From: Amaricoccus sp.
Lineage (GTDB): Bacteria > Pseudomonadota > Alphaproteobacteria > Rhodobacterales > Rhodobacteraceae
Assembly (NCBI RefSeq): GCF_017993425.1
Contig: NZ_JAGOMQ010000002.1
Span: 62,001 to 126,000 of the forward strand
Reading direction: 5' to 3'
DNA length: 64,000 nt
The position numbers and the translations under genes are program-made. Below are positions 11,362 through 22,799 of this stretch, piece after piece (within the stretch, counting starts at the first letter, position 1; every line of letters starts with the position of its first letter). The notes beneath the pieces are model-generated. The model was not told the origin of the DNA. It searched no databases and saw nothing but the letters and a program-made list of their open reading frames with translations.

Positions 11362-11710
11362 GTCCGGGCGACCGGACTATGGTGATAAACGCGCGCGTAA
11401 TAAGCGGATCGGACCCGGGGGCGGTACCCGGCGGCTCCACCAAATCCCTCGTTGGGGGCGAATGGGGCCGAAACAGGATCGACGGACGTGTAAAGGCGAT
11501 AGCTTTCACCCGGCAGGACGCCACCGTTACCGGCTCAAAGCAAATAGTTGCCAACGACAACTATGCTCCGGTTCGCCTCGCCGCGTAATGCGGTTCGGTT
11601 AGCCGAAATCTGAAGTCCAGGGCCTTAGCCGGTTCTGGCGGGGCTCGCAGGCGCCTGGCAACAGAAGCCTGCACCCAATCCCCTGATGCTTTGCTGCTCA
11701 TCGCTGCCCG
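11362..11710 (+). ncRNA. ssrA: tmRNA, circularly permuted two-piece form
   Basis: tmRNA rescues ribosomes stalled on broken mRNAs and adds a degradation tag. As in other alphaproteobacteria the gene is permuted: the acceptor piece comes first and ends with GCTCCACCA (CCA at 11440-11442), with a T-arm just before it (CCGGG, 7-nt loop, CCCGG). After a short intervening stretch the coding piece begins GGGGC near 11455, pairing with GCTCC. GGATCGACGG follows, as in all tmRNAs. The tag frame ATAGTT-GCC reads ANDNYAPVRLAA and ends at TAA (11586-11588). A GCAGGC/GCCTGC hairpin near 11650 belongs to the 3' fold. The exact ends are estimated. Confidence 0.93.
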
Positions 11711-11734
11711 CCTGTCGCCCGACCTGTGGGCGCC

Positions 11735-11763
11735 GGGGCGGCCCGGCGCGCGCCGCCCCTTCC
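11735..11763 (+). terminator. GC hairpin, possible ssrA terminator
   Basis: GGGGCGGC (11735-11742) pairs perfectly with GCCGCCCC (11752-11759) around a 9-base loop, then TTCCC. It lacks a real T-run, so it may be a weak or Rho-assisted terminator between ssrA and sspB, or simply a folded leader for sspB. Confidence 0.35.
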
Positions 11764-11815
11764 CTGTCGGAAAGAATCGGGTAAGGTCCGGCCCCGAGGA
11801 TCAGGAGCCGGGGGC

Positions 11816-12280
11816 ATGGCGAAGGGGATCAATTACGGCCAGCTGATGCACAAGGCGTTGCGGGAGCTGATCGCAGACGTGCTGACCCAGGTCGCCCGGG
11901 ACGGGCTGCCGGGCGCCCATCATTTCTTCATCACCTTCGACACGACGCATCCCGGCGTCGACATGTCGCCGTCGCTGCGCGAGCGGTACCCGGGGCAGAT
12001 GATGATCGTCATGCAGGGGTGGTTCGAGAACCTCGCGGTGATGAAGGACCGCTTCACGGTCACGCTCAACTTCGGCAACGTGCCGGAGCCGATCGTCATT
12101 CCGTTCGAGGCGATCAAGACCTTCGTCGATCCCTCGGTGGAGTTCGGCCTGCGCTTCGACGCCCACGAGGAGGCGGCGGCGGCCGAGGAGGAGCAGCAGC
12201 GCGCCCCGGAGCCGCCGACGCCGCTGAAGCCGCAGCCCGAGGGCGCGGTGGTGAGCCTGGACAAGTTCCGCAAGAGCTGA
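11816..12280 (+). CDS. sspB: SspB-like ClpXP adaptor for ssrA-tagged proteins
   Basis: A 154-residue SspB of the alphaproteobacterial type. The N-terminal substrate-binding domain starts INYGQLMHKALRELIADVL and includes HHFFITFDTTHPGV and MIVMQGWFENLAV, matching the family. A flexible Glu/Pro-rich linker (about residues 118-142) leads to the C-terminal ClpX-docking tail GAVVSLDKFRKS. It delivers tmRNA-tagged proteins to ClpXP. The ATG at 11816 has AGGAG ten bases upstream. It lies directly downstream of ssrA, the RNA that makes its substrates. Confidence 0.93.
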   Translation: MAKGINYGQLMHKALRELIADVLTQVARDGLPGAHHFFITFDTTHPGVDMSPSLRERYPGQMMIVMQGWFENLAVMKDRFTVTLNFGNVPEPIVIPFEAIKTFVDPSVEFGLRFDAHEEAAAAEEEQQRAPEPPTPLKPQPEGAVVSLDKFRKS

Positions 12281-12473
12281 GCGGCCGGGCGCCGCGCCCG
12301 GCCTACTGTCTCGGCCGGGCGCCGCTGGGCAAAGCGACGTCTCCAGAGGTCATCGGCGCGCCGGCCCAGGGCGGGCGCGAAGCGCCTGCCGGGGCAGGGC
12401 AGGCGCGGCCGTTGCTGGCGCATCGGCAGGGATTGGGCGCCCGGCGCGCACAACCTCCGGCCGGGGGGCCGGG

Positions 12474-13829
12474 TCAGGCCTCGAACTCGGACCGCACGAT
12501 GCCGTGGCGTTTCAGCTTGTCGTAGAAGGTCTTGCGCGGCAGGCCGAGGGCCTCGACGGTGGCGGCGACGTCGCCGCCGTGGCGCTTCAGGGCGGCGCGG
12601 ATCTGGGCGGCCTCGAAGCGGTCGACGCGCTCGGCGAGCGTGCCGGTCTCGTCCGGCCCGGGCGGCGCGGCGCTGGCGATCTCGGCGAGGCCGAGGACGG
12701 CGCGCTCGGCGTAGTGGACGAGCTCGCGGACGTTGCCGGGCCAGGAATGGCGCTCCAGCCGGTCGCGGATGGCCGGCGTGATCTCGGGCGCCGGGCGGCC
12801 GAGGCGGTCGGCGGCGCGGCGGGCGAAATGCGCGAAGAGGAGCGGCACGTCCTCGCGGCGCTCGCGCAAGGGTGGGATGCGCAGGGTGACGACGTTCAGC
12901 CGCCAGTAGAGGTCCTCGCGGAAGCCGCGGCGCGCGGCCGGGTCGCCGAGGTCGACCTTGGTGGCGGCGACCACCCGCAGGTCAAGCTTGCGGCGCTCGT
13001 TGGAGCCGAGCGGCTCGACCTCGCGGGTCTCCAGCACCCGCAGCAGCCGGAGCTGGATCGCCTGCGGCGCCGCCTCGATCTCGTCGAGGAAGAGCGTGCC
13101 GCCGCTGGCGTGCTCGATGCGGCCGACGCGCTTCTTCGCCGCGCCGGTGAAGGCGCCGGGCTCGTGGCCGAAGAGCTCGGATTCGAGCAGGGTCTCGGGG
13201 AGGGCGCCGCAGTTCAGCGCGACGAAGTTCCGGGCGCGGCGGCGGCTCCAGTGGTGGAGGAGCGAGGCGACCACCTCCTTGCCCGAGCCGGTCTCGCCGA
13301 GGATCAGCACGTCGACGTCGGCGTCGGCGACCTGGCGGATCGCCTCGCGCAGGCGGCGGATGGCTTGCGTGTCGCCGAGGAGCGGCAGGTCGTCGGGCGA
13401 GGCGGCGGCGGCCTCGCGCAGGCGGCGGTTCTCCAGCACCAGCCGGCGCTTCTCGGCGGCGTGGGCGACGGCGCCCTTGAGGCGCTCGGCGTCGAAGGGC
13501 TTGGGGATGAAGTCGTAGACCCCGTCCTTGACGGCGGCGACGGCGAGGTCGACGTCGGCGTGGCCGGTGACGAGGATCACCGGCAGGTCGGGGTCGATCG
13601 CCCGCACCCGGTCGAAGAGCTGGAGGCCGCTCATCCGGGGCATCCGGATGTCGCTGACCACCGGGCCGGCGAGGTCGGGGTCGATGGCCGGCAGCGCCGC
13701 CTCGGCGGCGGCGAAGCTCGTCACCGCGAAGCCCGCGAGCTTCAGCATCTGCGCGGTGGCGCGGCGGAGGTCGTCGTCGTCCTCGACGAGGATCACCGGG
13801 GACGGCGTGGGCGGCGGGTCGGCGGTCAT
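12474..13829 (-). CDS. dctD: C4-dicarboxylate response regulator DctD (NtrC family)
   Basis: A 451-residue sigma-54 activator. It has a receiver domain with phospho-acceptor Asp60 ([10 protein letters not shown]), and an AAA+ domain with Walker A GETGSGKE near residue 178 and the sigma-54 contact loop GAFTGA at 225-230. A Fis-type DNA-binding end follows ([26 protein letters not shown]). It normally activates dicarboxylate transporter genes. It overlaps the dctB stop (ATGA). No dctP, dctQ or dctM transporter gene is next to it, so its target operon lies elsewhere. Calling it dctD rather than another NtrC-type regulator rests on pairing with a DctB-like kinase. Confidence 0.88.
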   Translation of the reverse strand: MTADPPPTPSPVILVEDDDDLRRATAQMLKLAGFAVTSFAAAEAALPAIDPDLAGPVVSDIRMPRMSGLQLFDRVRAIDPDLPVILVTGHADVDLAVAAVKDGVYDFIPKPFDAERLKGAVAHAAEKRRLVLENRRLREAAAASPDDLPLLGDTQAIRRLREAIRQVADADVDVLILGETGSGKEVVASLLHHWSRRRARNFVALNCGALPETLLESELFGHEPGAFTGAAKKRVGRIEHASGGTLFLDEIEAAPQAIQLRLLRVLETREVEPLGSNERRKLDLRVVAATKVDLGDPAARRGFREDLYWRLNVVTLRIPPLRERREDVPLLFAHFARRAADRLGRPAPEITPAIRDRLERHSWPGNVRELVHYAERAVLGLAEIASAAPPGPDETGTLAERVDRFEAAQIRAALKRHGGDVAATVEALGLPRKTFYDKLKRHGIVRSEFEA

Positions 13830-15664
13830 GGCGCCCTCGGCAGCTCCAGGGTGAAGGCCGCGCCGCGGCCCGGGGCGGCAGGCTCGAGTCGCAGCTCGCC
13901 GCCGAACTCGCGGGCGAGGTCGGCGGAGATGACGAGGCCGAGGCCGAGGCCGGTCTCCTTGGTGGTGGTGAACGGCAGGAAGAGCTGGGCGCGGACGTCC
14001 TCCGGCACGCCGGGGCCGCTGTCCTCGACGGTGATGGTCACGCGCTCCGGGCCGGGGGCGAGGCGGATGCGGATCGCCGGATCCGGCTGGCCGCGGACGG
14101 CGTCGAGGGCGTTCTGCAGGAGGTTGACGAGGATCTGCTCGAGGCGGATGCGGCCGGCGACGACCTCGACGCCGTCGGCGCGGGGGCCGCGGTCGATCGC
14201 CGCGCCCGCGTCGCGGATGCGGCCGGCGAGGAGGGCGAGAGCGCCGTCGATCGCCGCCTCGGCGGGGACCGGGCCGATCTCGCCGACGGCGCGGCGGGAG
14301 AAGCCGCGGAGCGTCGAGGTGATGGCGCCGATGCGGTCGGTGACGCGGGCGATGGCGCCGAGGTTCTCGCGGGCCTCCGCGGCGTCGCCGGCGTCGAGGA
14401 GCTGGGCGCCGGTCTCGGCGTAGGCGCGGATCGCGGCGACCGGCTGGTTGATCTCGTGGGCGACGCCGGCGGCGACCTGGCCGAGGATCGACAGGCGGTT
14501 GGCCTGGGCGAGCTCGTCGCGGAGGCGGCGGGCGCGGGTCTCGGCCGCCTCGCGCTCGGCCATCTCGGCGGCGAGGGCGGCGTTGGAGAGGCCGAGCGCC
14601 TCGGTGCGCTCGGCGACGCGGCGCTCGAGCTCGGCGTTCATGGCGCGGAGCGCGGCCTGGCGGGCGGCGGCCCAGCGGCGGCGGCGGGCGAGCCAGTAGC
14701 CGGCGGCGGCGAGGAGGAGCCCGGCGAGGAGCACGGTGACGTGGGCGGCGCGCGCCGCGGCGGCGAGCGTGGCGCCGGCCGGAGCGTAGAGCGAGATCGT
14801 CCAGCCCGGGGCGGCGGCGCCGAGGGGGGCGGCGGCGCCGGCGTAAAGGCCGGGGAGGCCGCCGCGCTCGATGCGGGCGAGGCCGGCGCCGGCGGGCGCG
14901 ACGGGGACGGGCGGGAACGGCGTCGCGGGGTCGAGCTGCAGGGCCGCGCGGGCGGCGGCAGGGTCGGCGAGGGGCGCGAGCGCGCCGAAGCGCCAGCCCG
15001 GCTCGGAGGTGGCGAGGACGACGCCGGCGGGGTCGGTGACGAAGACGACGTAGCCGCTGTCGCGCCAGCGCGCCTCGAGCGTGTCGAGCTCGACCTTGAC
15101 GACGATGACGCCGAGCGGGCCACGGGCGGCGTCGACGCGGCGCGACAGGTAGAGGCCGGGGCGGCGGCTGACCGAGCCGAGGGCGTATTGCTGGGCCGTG
15201 CCGGCCGCCATCGCGTCGCGGAAGTAGCTGCGGAAGGCGTAGTCGCTGCCGACGAAGCTGTCGGGGAGGCCGGCGTTGCTGGCGGCGATGGCGAGGCCGT
15301 CGGCGTCGACGAGGTAGATGACCGAGGAGCCGGCCTCGGCGGCGATGTCGGCGAGCTTGGCGTCGAGGCGGGCCTCGGCGGCGGCGTCGGGGGCGGCGAG
15401 GAGGGCGATCACCTCGGGGTCGCGGGCGAGGATCACCGGGATGAGGCGCTGGGTGTCGATGACGCCGGTCAGCGCCGCCGCGGCGAGAGGGAGGGCGCCG
15501 CCGGCGCGGTCGGCGAGATCGGCGGCGGCGCGCTGGCGGGCGAGCCGGCCCGCCCCGGCGACGGCGAGGGCGAGCGCGAGGGTGAGGAGGAGCACGGCCA
15601 TCGCCCGGAGCGCGCGCGGGCGCCGTCCCCGCGTCTCCTCGCGCCTGTCGCTCAGCGTGGCCAT
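13826..15664 (-). CDS. dctB: C4-dicarboxylate sensor histidine kinase DctB
   Basis: A 612-residue membrane kinase. One helix near residues 22-42 and a second near 305-325 enclose a periplasmic sensor of the dCache type, including the family pattern [16 protein letters not shown] and YLSRRV. The cytoplasmic part has [18 protein letters not shown] with the phospho-His (around residue 400), the N box [12 protein letters not shown], and the G boxes DSGPGVP and GLGLGLVIS. The ATG at 15664 has GGGAGGG eight bases upstream. It forms one operon with dctD. Confidence 0.9.
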   Translation of the reverse strand: MATLSDRREETRGRRPRALRAMAVLLLTLALALAVAGAGRLARQRAAADLADRAGGALPLAAAALTGVIDTQRLIPVILARDPEVIALLAAPDAAAEARLDAKLADIAAEAGSSVIYLVDADGLAIAASNAGLPDSFVGSDYAFRSYFRDAMAAGTAQQYALGSVSRRPGLYLSRRVDAARGPLGVIVVKVELDTLEARWRDSGYVVFVTDPAGVVLATSEPGWRFGALAPLADPAAARAALQLDPATPFPPVPVAPAGAGLARIERGGLPGLYAGAAAPLGAAAPGWTISLYAPAGATLAAAARAAHVTVLLAGLLLAAAGYWLARRRRWAAARQAALRAMNAELERRVAERTEALGLSNAALAAEMAEREAAETRARRLRDELAQANRLSILGQVAAGVAHEINQPVAAIRAYAETGAQLLDAGDAAEARENLGAIARVTDRIGAITSTLRGFSRRAVGEIGPVPAEAAIDGALALLAGRIRDAGAAIDRGPRADGVEVVAGRIRLEQILVNLLQNALDAVRGQPDPAIRIRLAPGPERVTITVEDSGPGVPEDVRAQLFLPFTTTKETGLGLGLVISADLAREFGGELRLEPAAPGRGAAFTLELPRAP

Positions 15665-15833
15665 GCAAGCGACCCTCCCGGGGGCAAGACTAGGGCGCGG
15701 GCTCGGCTGGCTGCAAGCCGGATGCGCCGGCGGCGCTCCGGCATGGTCGGCAGGGGCGGGGCGGCGGCAGGGCGGCGGCGCGAGACCAGGGCCGGGCCCG
15801 CATGGCTGCGAGACGGGTGCGCCAGCGTGCCGG

Positions 15834-17027
15834 TCAGCGGCGACCGGCGGGCGCGGCGGGCAGCAGGGCGGCGGTCGCGATGGTGGCGGCGCCGGCGAGG
15901 GCGGCGAGGGCGAGAAAGCCGGGGCGGTGGGTGATGTGCTCGGCGCCGACCCAGCCGGCGACCGGATAGGCGACGATCAGCGCGGCGTTGGCGAGCGCGA
16001 ACATCGCGGCGTAGGCGCTGGCGTGGCGCCGCGCCGGCGTCTCGCGGCGCAGCATCATCGGCGCGGGCGTCAGCGCCAGCGCGCCGCCGATGCCGATCGC
16101 CGCCCAGACGGCGAGGAGGCCGGCCAAGGCGCCGAGGGCGGCGCCGGCGAGGAGGGCGAGGCTCACCAGCGCGCAGCCGGCGAGCATGGTGCGCCTCTCG
16201 CCGATCCGGGGCAGGAGGTGCGGGACCGCGAGCGCGCCCAGGACGGAGCCGAGGCCGAACACCGCGAAGGCGGCGGTCGAGGCGCGGGCGTCGAGGCCGA
16301 GGTCGCCCTGGACGAGCACCACGGTATTGACCGTGACCATCGCCACGCCGGCGGCGGCGGCGAGGTGGAGCGGCACCAGCCCGCGCAGCGCCGGCTGCGC
16401 CAGCATCCGTATCCCGAGCGTCATGCGCCGGAGCGCGAAGCCCGCGGGGGCGGGCGGCAGGCTCGGCAGGCGGGCCGAGGCGATGCAGGCGGCGGAGACG
16501 AGGAAGGCCGCCACCACGGCGACGAAGAGCCCGCGGCCGCTCATGAACAGGAGGAGGCCGGCGGCGATGGCGGGGCTGGCGCCGTTCTCGAGCTCGATCG
16601 CGACCCGCGACTTGGCGAGCGCGCGGGCGTAGTCGTCGGGATCGGTCAGCAGGTGCGGGACCAGCGCCTGGTAGGTCGGGGTGAACACGGCGGCCGCGAT
16701 GGTGAAGACGAGGATGGCGGCGTAGACCTGCCACGGCTCCGTCGCCAGCGGCAGCGACAGCAGCGCGGCGGCGCGCACGAGGTCGAGCGCGATGAGGAGC
16801 GGCTTCTTGGCCACCCGCCCGGTCAGCGCCGCCGCGACCGGCGGGACCAGGACGTAGAGCGCGCCCTTGAGCATCAGCGCGGTCGCGAGGATGCGGCTGC
16901 CCTCCTCGCCGGCGATGTCGAAGGAGAGGAGCGCGAGCCCGACGATCGCCACCCCGGTCCCGAGCAGGGCGAGGACGTAGGCGGAGAACAGCCGGGCGTA
17001 GTCGCGCGCCCCGGGGGCGGCGGTCAT
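15834..17027 (-). CDS. MFS transporter, probable drug efflux
   Basis: A 397-residue major facilitator with about twelve hydrophobic segments. It begins with a helix at residues 12-35, and a cytoplasmic RVAKKPLLIALD loop near residue 70 corresponds to the loop 2-3 motif of the family. Its ATG overlaps the RND gene stop by 4 bases (ATGA), so it is made together with the efflux pump upstream. No substrate can be read from sequence. Having an MFS carrier as the third gene of an MFP-RND operon is unusual. Confidence 0.85.
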   Translation of the reverse strand: MTAAPGARDYARLFSAYVLALLGTGVAIVGLALLSFDIAGEEGSRILATALMLKGALYVLVPPVAAALTGRVAKKPLLIALDLVRAAALLSLPLATEPWQVYAAILVFTIAAAVFTPTYQALVPHLLTDPDDYARALAKSRVAIELENGASPAIAAGLLLFMSGRGLFVAVVAAFLVSAACIASARLPSLPPAPAGFALRRMTLGIRMLAQPALRGLVPLHLAAAAGVAMVTVNTVVLVQGDLGLDARASTAAFAVFGLGSVLGALAVPHLLPRIGERRTMLAGCALVSLALLAGAALGALAGLLAVWAAIGIGGALALTPAPMMLRRETPARRHASAYAAMFALANAALIVAYPVAGWVGAEHITHRPGFLALAALAGAATIATAALLPAAPAGRR

Positions 17028-20000
17028 GCCGGCGCTTCGCCTTCCGCCGCCGCCCCTTCCGCCGCCCCGCCCTCGGGGGCGTCGCGGTAGAGGGTGGTGT
17101 AGAGCACCGGCATGAAGACGAGCGTCAGCAGGGTGGCGACGAGGAGGCCTCCCATGATAGCGAAGGCCATCGGACCCCAGAAGAGCGTCGGCGCGATCGG
17201 CAGGAGGCCGAGCACCGTCGAGAAGGCGGTGAGCGTCAGCGGGCGCATCCGGTTCTTGGCCGCCGAGATCGCCGCGGCGCGCACGCCGAGCCCGGCGGCG
17301 CGCTCGTCCTCGATCTGGGTGATGAGGATGACGGCGTTCTTCGCGATCATGCCGATCAGCGCGAGGATGCCGAGGATGGCCACGAAGCCGAGCGGCCGGC
17401 CGAAGAGCAGGAGCGCGCCGACGACGCCGATCAGCCCGAGCGGCAGCAGCACCACGGTGATGAAGGCGGCGCGGAAGCTCTGGAGCTGGATCATCAGCAG
17501 CGTGACCATGATGAAGATCATCAGCGGCACCACGGCGAAGACCGCGGCCTGGCTCTCGGCGGAGGTCTCGACCGTGCCGCCGACCTCGATGCGGAAGCCC
17601 TGCGGGAGCTGGGCGACCAGCGCGTCGACGTCGTCGGCGATGGCGGCCACGGCGGCCTCCGGCAGGAGGCCGGGGGCGACGTCGGCGAGCACCGTCAGCG
17701 TCGGGGCGCGGTCGCGCCGCCAGACCAGCGGCTGCTCCTGGTCGTAGCCGAAGGTGGCGAACTGCTGGAGCGCCACGGTGCGCCCGCCGGGGATCGGCAC
17801 CTGGAGGTTGGCGAGCCGGTCGATGGCGATACGGTCGTCGACGTCGGAGCGGGCGACCACGTTGATGGAGTAGATGCCGTCGCGGACCTGCGTCACCGTC
17901 GCGCCGGAGACGGCCGTCTGCAACGCGTCGGAGAGCTGGCGGCTCGACAGGCCGAGGCGGCGGGCCTGGTCCTGGTCGACGTCGATCTCGAGCGCGCGGG
18001 CGGGCTCGATCCAGTCGAAATGCACGCGGCGGGCGCCGGGATACGACGCGACCACCTCGGCCAGCTTCAGCGCCTCGTCGCGGAGCACCTCCACGTCGGG
18101 CCCGGAGATGCGGTACTGCACGGGCCAGCCGATCGGCGGCCCCATCTCCAGCGGGCTGACGCGCACCACCGCCTGGGGGAAGGTCTCGACGAGCCAGGCG
18201 TCGAGCGTCTGCTGGAGCCGGATGCGCTCGTCGAGGCCCTTGGCCATGACCACGAGCTGGCTGTGGTGGTCGGAGGGCGGCAGGATGGCGAGCGGCAGGT
18301 AGAAGCGGATGACGTTGCGGCCGACATAGGACGAGAAGTGGTCGACGTCCTCGTTGGCGTTCAGCCAGTCCTCTATCTGCTCCACGGCGTCGAGGCTCGC
18401 GTAGATCGAGCTCGACCGGGGGAGCTGGAAATCGACCACCAGCTCGAAGCGGTCCGAGGGCGGGAAGAACTGCCGGTTGACCTTGCCGAGGCCGACGACG
18501 GCGAGGGCGAAGAGGGCGAGCGTCACCGCGATGGTGATCCAGCGACCGCGGATCGCCAGATCGAGGAAGCGGCCATAGGCGCCGAGCAGCCGGCCCTCTC
18601 GCGGCTCCGTGCCGGCGGGCGGCGGCTTGAGGATCAGGCCGCCGACGATCGGCGTGAACAGCACGGCGACGAACCAGGACGAGATCAGCGCGATCGCGAC
18701 GACCTGGAAGAGCGAGATCGTGTACTCGCCGGCCATGCTCTCGGCGAAGCCGATCGGCACGAAGCCGGCGATGGTGATGAGCGTGCCGGTCAGCATCGGC
18801 GCGGCGAGGCGGGAATAGGCCCAGGTCGCGCCTTGCGCCACGGTGTCGCCGACGGCGAGCCGGCGCAGGATGGCGTCGGTCGTGGTCATGGCGTCGTCGA
18901 CCAGCAGGGCGAGCGCGATGATGAGCGCGCCGAGCGAGACGCGGTGCAGGTCGATCCCGAGCGTCTGCATGACGAGGAACACGGTGGCGAGCGTCACCGG
19001 GATCGCCACGGCGACGACGGCGCCGGGGCGCACGCCGAGGCTGAGGAACGAGACGCCGAGGATGATGGCGATCGCCTGGTAGAGCGAGGTGGTGAAGTCG
19101 CCGATGGCGCGGTCGACCACGACCGGCTGGTCGGAGACGAGGTGCGGCTCGATGCCGACCGGCATGTCGGCGGTGATCGCGGCCATGGCCGTGTCGATCT
19201 CCTCGCCGAGCTCGAGGATGTCGCCGCCGTCGCGCATGGAGATGCCGAGGCCGATCGCCGGCTGGCCGTCGACGCGGAACATCGGCGCCGGCGGATCGAC
19301 CTCCCCGCGGCGGACCCGGGCGACGTCGCCGAGGCGGAAGCTGCGGCCGCCGGCGACGAGGGGGGTGTCGAGGATGTCGGTCTCGTCCTCGAAGGCGCCG
19401 GTGACGCGGAGCGTCAGGTTCTCGAGGCCGCTGTTGATGACGCCGGCGGGTCGGACCGCGTTCTGCGCGGCGATGGCGGCGAAGATCTGGCTGTAGTCGA
19501 GGCCGAGCGCGGCGACCTGGTCGGGCAGGAACTCGACGAAGATCTGCTCGTCCTGCACGCCGAGGAACTCGACCTTGGCGATGTCGGGGGCGCGGCGGAT
19601 GAGCTCGGTGCGGACGCGGTCGACCTCGTCGCGCAGCTCGCGGTCGGAGAAGCCGTCGGCGGTGAAGCCGTAGACGATGCCGAAGACGTCGCCGAAGTCG
19701 TCGTTGAAGAACGGGCCGAGGACGCCGGGGGGCAGGGTGTGGCGGATGTCGGCGACGCCGTTGCGGACCTCCTGCCAGACGTCGGCGACCTCGTCGGGCG
19801 GGAAGGGGCCTTCGAGCTCGACATAGATCGTGGTGATGCCGGGGCGGGTGATCGAGCGGATCGCGTCGAGGCCCGTCGTCTCCTCGAGCCGGCGCTCCAG
19901 CCGGTCGGTCAGCTGGTCGAGCGTCTCCTCCATGGTGGCCCCGGGCCAGACGGCGGAGACCAGCATGGTCTTGATGGTGAAGGTCGGATCCTCGTCGCGG

Positions 20001-20107
20001 CCGAGGTTCGCGAAGGCGAAGCCGCCGGCGATGACGGCGATGACCATCAGGTAGATGGTCAGCGCGCGGGAGCGGATCGCCCAGGCGGAGAGGTTCGGAC
20101 CGGTCAC
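17024..20107 (-). CDS. RND efflux permease (AcrB/MexF-like)
   Basis: A 1027-residue inner-membrane proton-driven pump with twelve expected helices and two large periplasmic loops. It starts AIRSRALTIYLMVIAVIAGGFAF, then LGRDEDPTFTIKTMLV and WPGATMEETLDQLTDRLE. Helix 4 carries LIIALALLVDDAM, with the paired acidic residues needed for proton transfer. The C-terminal half repeats the fold (FVAILGILALIGMIAKNAVILI). It starts at GTG 20107, ten bases after the membrane fusion gene. It has the size of the family but no outer-membrane channel gene next to it. Confidence 0.95.
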   Translation of the reverse strand: MTGPNLSAWAIRSRALTIYLMVIAVIAGGFAFANLGRDEDPTFTIKTMLVSAVWPGATMEETLDQLTDRLERRLEETTGLDAIRSITRPGITTIYVELEGPFPPDEVADVWQEVRNGVADIRHTLPPGVLGPFFNDDFGDVFGIVYGFTADGFSDRELRDEVDRVRTELIRRAPDIAKVEFLGVQDEQIFVEFLPDQVAALGLDYSQIFAAIAAQNAVRPAGVINSGLENLTLRVTGAFEDETDILDTPLVAGGRSFRLGDVARVRRGEVDPPAPMFRVDGQPAIGLGISMRDGGDILELGEEIDTAMAAITADMPVGIEPHLVSDQPVVVDRAIGDFTTSLYQAIAIILGVSFLSLGVRPGAVVAVAIPVTLATVFLVMQTLGIDLHRVSLGALIIALALLVDDAMTTTDAILRRLAVGDTVAQGATWAYSRLAAPMLTGTLITIAGFVPIGFAESMAGEYTISLFQVVAIALISSWFVAVLFTPIVGGLILKPPPAGTEPREGRLLGAYGRFLDLAIRGRWITIAVTLALFALAVVGLGKVNRQFFPPSDRFELVVDFQLPRSSSIYASLDAVEQIEDWLNANEDVDHFSSYVGRNVIRFYLPLAILPPSDHHSQLVVMAKGLDERIRLQQTLDAWLVETFPQAVVRVSPLEMGPPIGWPVQYRISGPDVEVLRDEALKLAEVVASYPGARRVHFDWIEPARALEIDVDQDQARRLGLSSRQLSDALQTAVSGATVTQVRDGIYSINVVARSDVDDRIAIDRLANLQVPIPGGRTVALQQFATFGYDQEQPLVWRRDRAPTLTVLADVAPGLLPEAAVAAIADDVDALVAQLPQGFRIEVGGTVETSAESQAAVFAVVPLMIFIMVTLLMIQLQSFRAAFITVVLLPLGLIGVVGALLLFGRPLGFVAILGILALIGMIAKNAVILITQIEDERAAGLGVRAAAISAAKNRMRPLTLTAFSTVLGLLPIAPTLFWGPMAFAIMGGLLVATLLTLVFMPVLYTTLYRDAPEGGAAEGAAAEGEAPA

Positions 20108-20117
20108 CTGCCCGCCC

Positions 20118-21200
20118 TCACGCGCCGGAGCCGAGCAGCCGGACCTGCTGGCCGGGGCGCAACGCCTGCACCCCGGCGGTGACGACGATCTCGCCGACGG
20201 CGAGCCCGTCGGAGACGGCGACGCTCGCGGGGTCGAAGCGGGCGACGCCGATCGGGCGCAGCGCCACGGTCTTGGCGTCGGGGTCGACGACCCAGACCGC
20301 GGGCGCGCCGTCGGCAGAGGTGAGCGCGCTGGCGGGCAGGACGATGCCGCCCTCGCCGCCGAAGTGGACGCGGGCGTTGACGGGCGTGCCGAGGCGCATC
20401 TCGGCCGGCGGGTCGATCAGGCCGACGCGGACGCGGAAGGTGCCGGTCACCGGGTCGGCGCGGGGCGCGATCTCGCGGACGCGGCCCGAGGCGGTCACGT
20501 CGGGGCGCAGCGTCATGGCGACGGTGACCTCGGGGTCGGGGGGGCTCGCCTCCATCGCGGCGGCGGCGACGTCGAAGACGCCGTCGAGGCCGCCGTCGCG
20601 GCTCATCTGCACGATCATCCGGCCGGCGGCGACGACCTCGCCCGGCTCGGCCCCGACCTCGGTGACCACGCCGGGCGCGTCGGCGAGGAGCGCGGTGTCG
20701 GCGAGGCGGCGGCGCGCGATGCCGAGCTGCGCCGCGGCGGCGTCGACGCCGGCCTGGGCGGTGGTGAGGACCTGCTCGGCGCGCTCGAAGGCGGCGCGGG
20801 CCGCGATCTGGCGTTCGTAGAGCTGGCGCTGGCGGTCGTAGTTGATCCGCGCCTCGGAGAGCTGGCCGTCCGCGGCGGCGAGGCTCGCCTCGGCGGCGCG
20901 CAGGCCGTTCTCCTCGTCGGTCTGGTCGAGGCGGGCGACGACCTGGTCGGCGGCGACCTGGTCGCCGACGTCGACCAGCCGCTCGACGACGCGGCCGCCG
21001 ATGCGGAAGCCGAGGTTGACCGTGGTGCGGCTCTCGACGACGCCGGCGAAGGCCATCTCGCGGCCGCCGGCGCTCTCCTCCACGACGATGGCGCGGACCG
21101 GGCGGATCTCGGCGGGCGCCGGAGCGTCCTCGCCGTCGCAGCCGACGAGCGCACCCAACGCCGCCGCCGCCAGAACGGCGCGCCATCCTTCGATTCTCAT
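20118..21200 (-). CDS. RND efflux membrane fusion lipoprotein
   Basis: A 360-residue periplasmic adaptor (HlyD/AcrA family). The N-terminal signal ends in LGALVGC, a lipobox, so the mature protein should be lipid-anchored. The lipoyl half-motif (GFRIGGRVVERLVDVGDQV), a coiled-coil hairpin (about residues 95-165: AAEASLAAADGQLSEARINY) and the barrel PADIVLPASALTS-like region (IVLPASALTSADG) appear in order. The ATG at 21200 has GGGAG about seven bases upstream. It is the first gene of the MFP-RND-MFS operon. Confidence 0.93.
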   Translation of the reverse strand: MRIEGWRAVLAAAALGALVGCDGEDAPAPAEIRPVRAIVVEESAGGREMAFAGVVESRTTVNLGFRIGGRVVERLVDVGDQVAADQVVARLDQTDEENGLRAAEASLAAADGQLSEARINYDRQRQLYERQIAARAAFERAEQVLTTAQAGVDAAAAQLGIARRRLADTALLADAPGVVTEVGAEPGEVVAAGRMIVQMSRDGGLDGVFDVAAAAMEASPPDPEVTVAMTLRPDVTASGRVREIAPRADPVTGTFRVRVGLIDPPAEMRLGTPVNARVHFGGEGGIVLPASALTSADGAPAVWVVDPDAKTVALRPIGVARFDPASVAVSDGLAVGEIVVTAGVQALRPGQQVRLLGSGA

Positions 21201-21277
21201 TCCTCGCTCCCGCCAGCAAGAACCTTGGGACGAGGGCGTAGCCCGCCAGCTTCGCGGGCGCAATAAGGAACGGCGCC

Positions 21278-22792
<1,515 letters not shown>

Positions 22793-22799
22793 CCCGGCC

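Noticed and set aside
11362..11710. An island inserted at ssrA
   Set aside because: tmRNA genes are frequent integration sites, but sspB follows at once and no integrase or duplicated 3' end of ssrA is visible.
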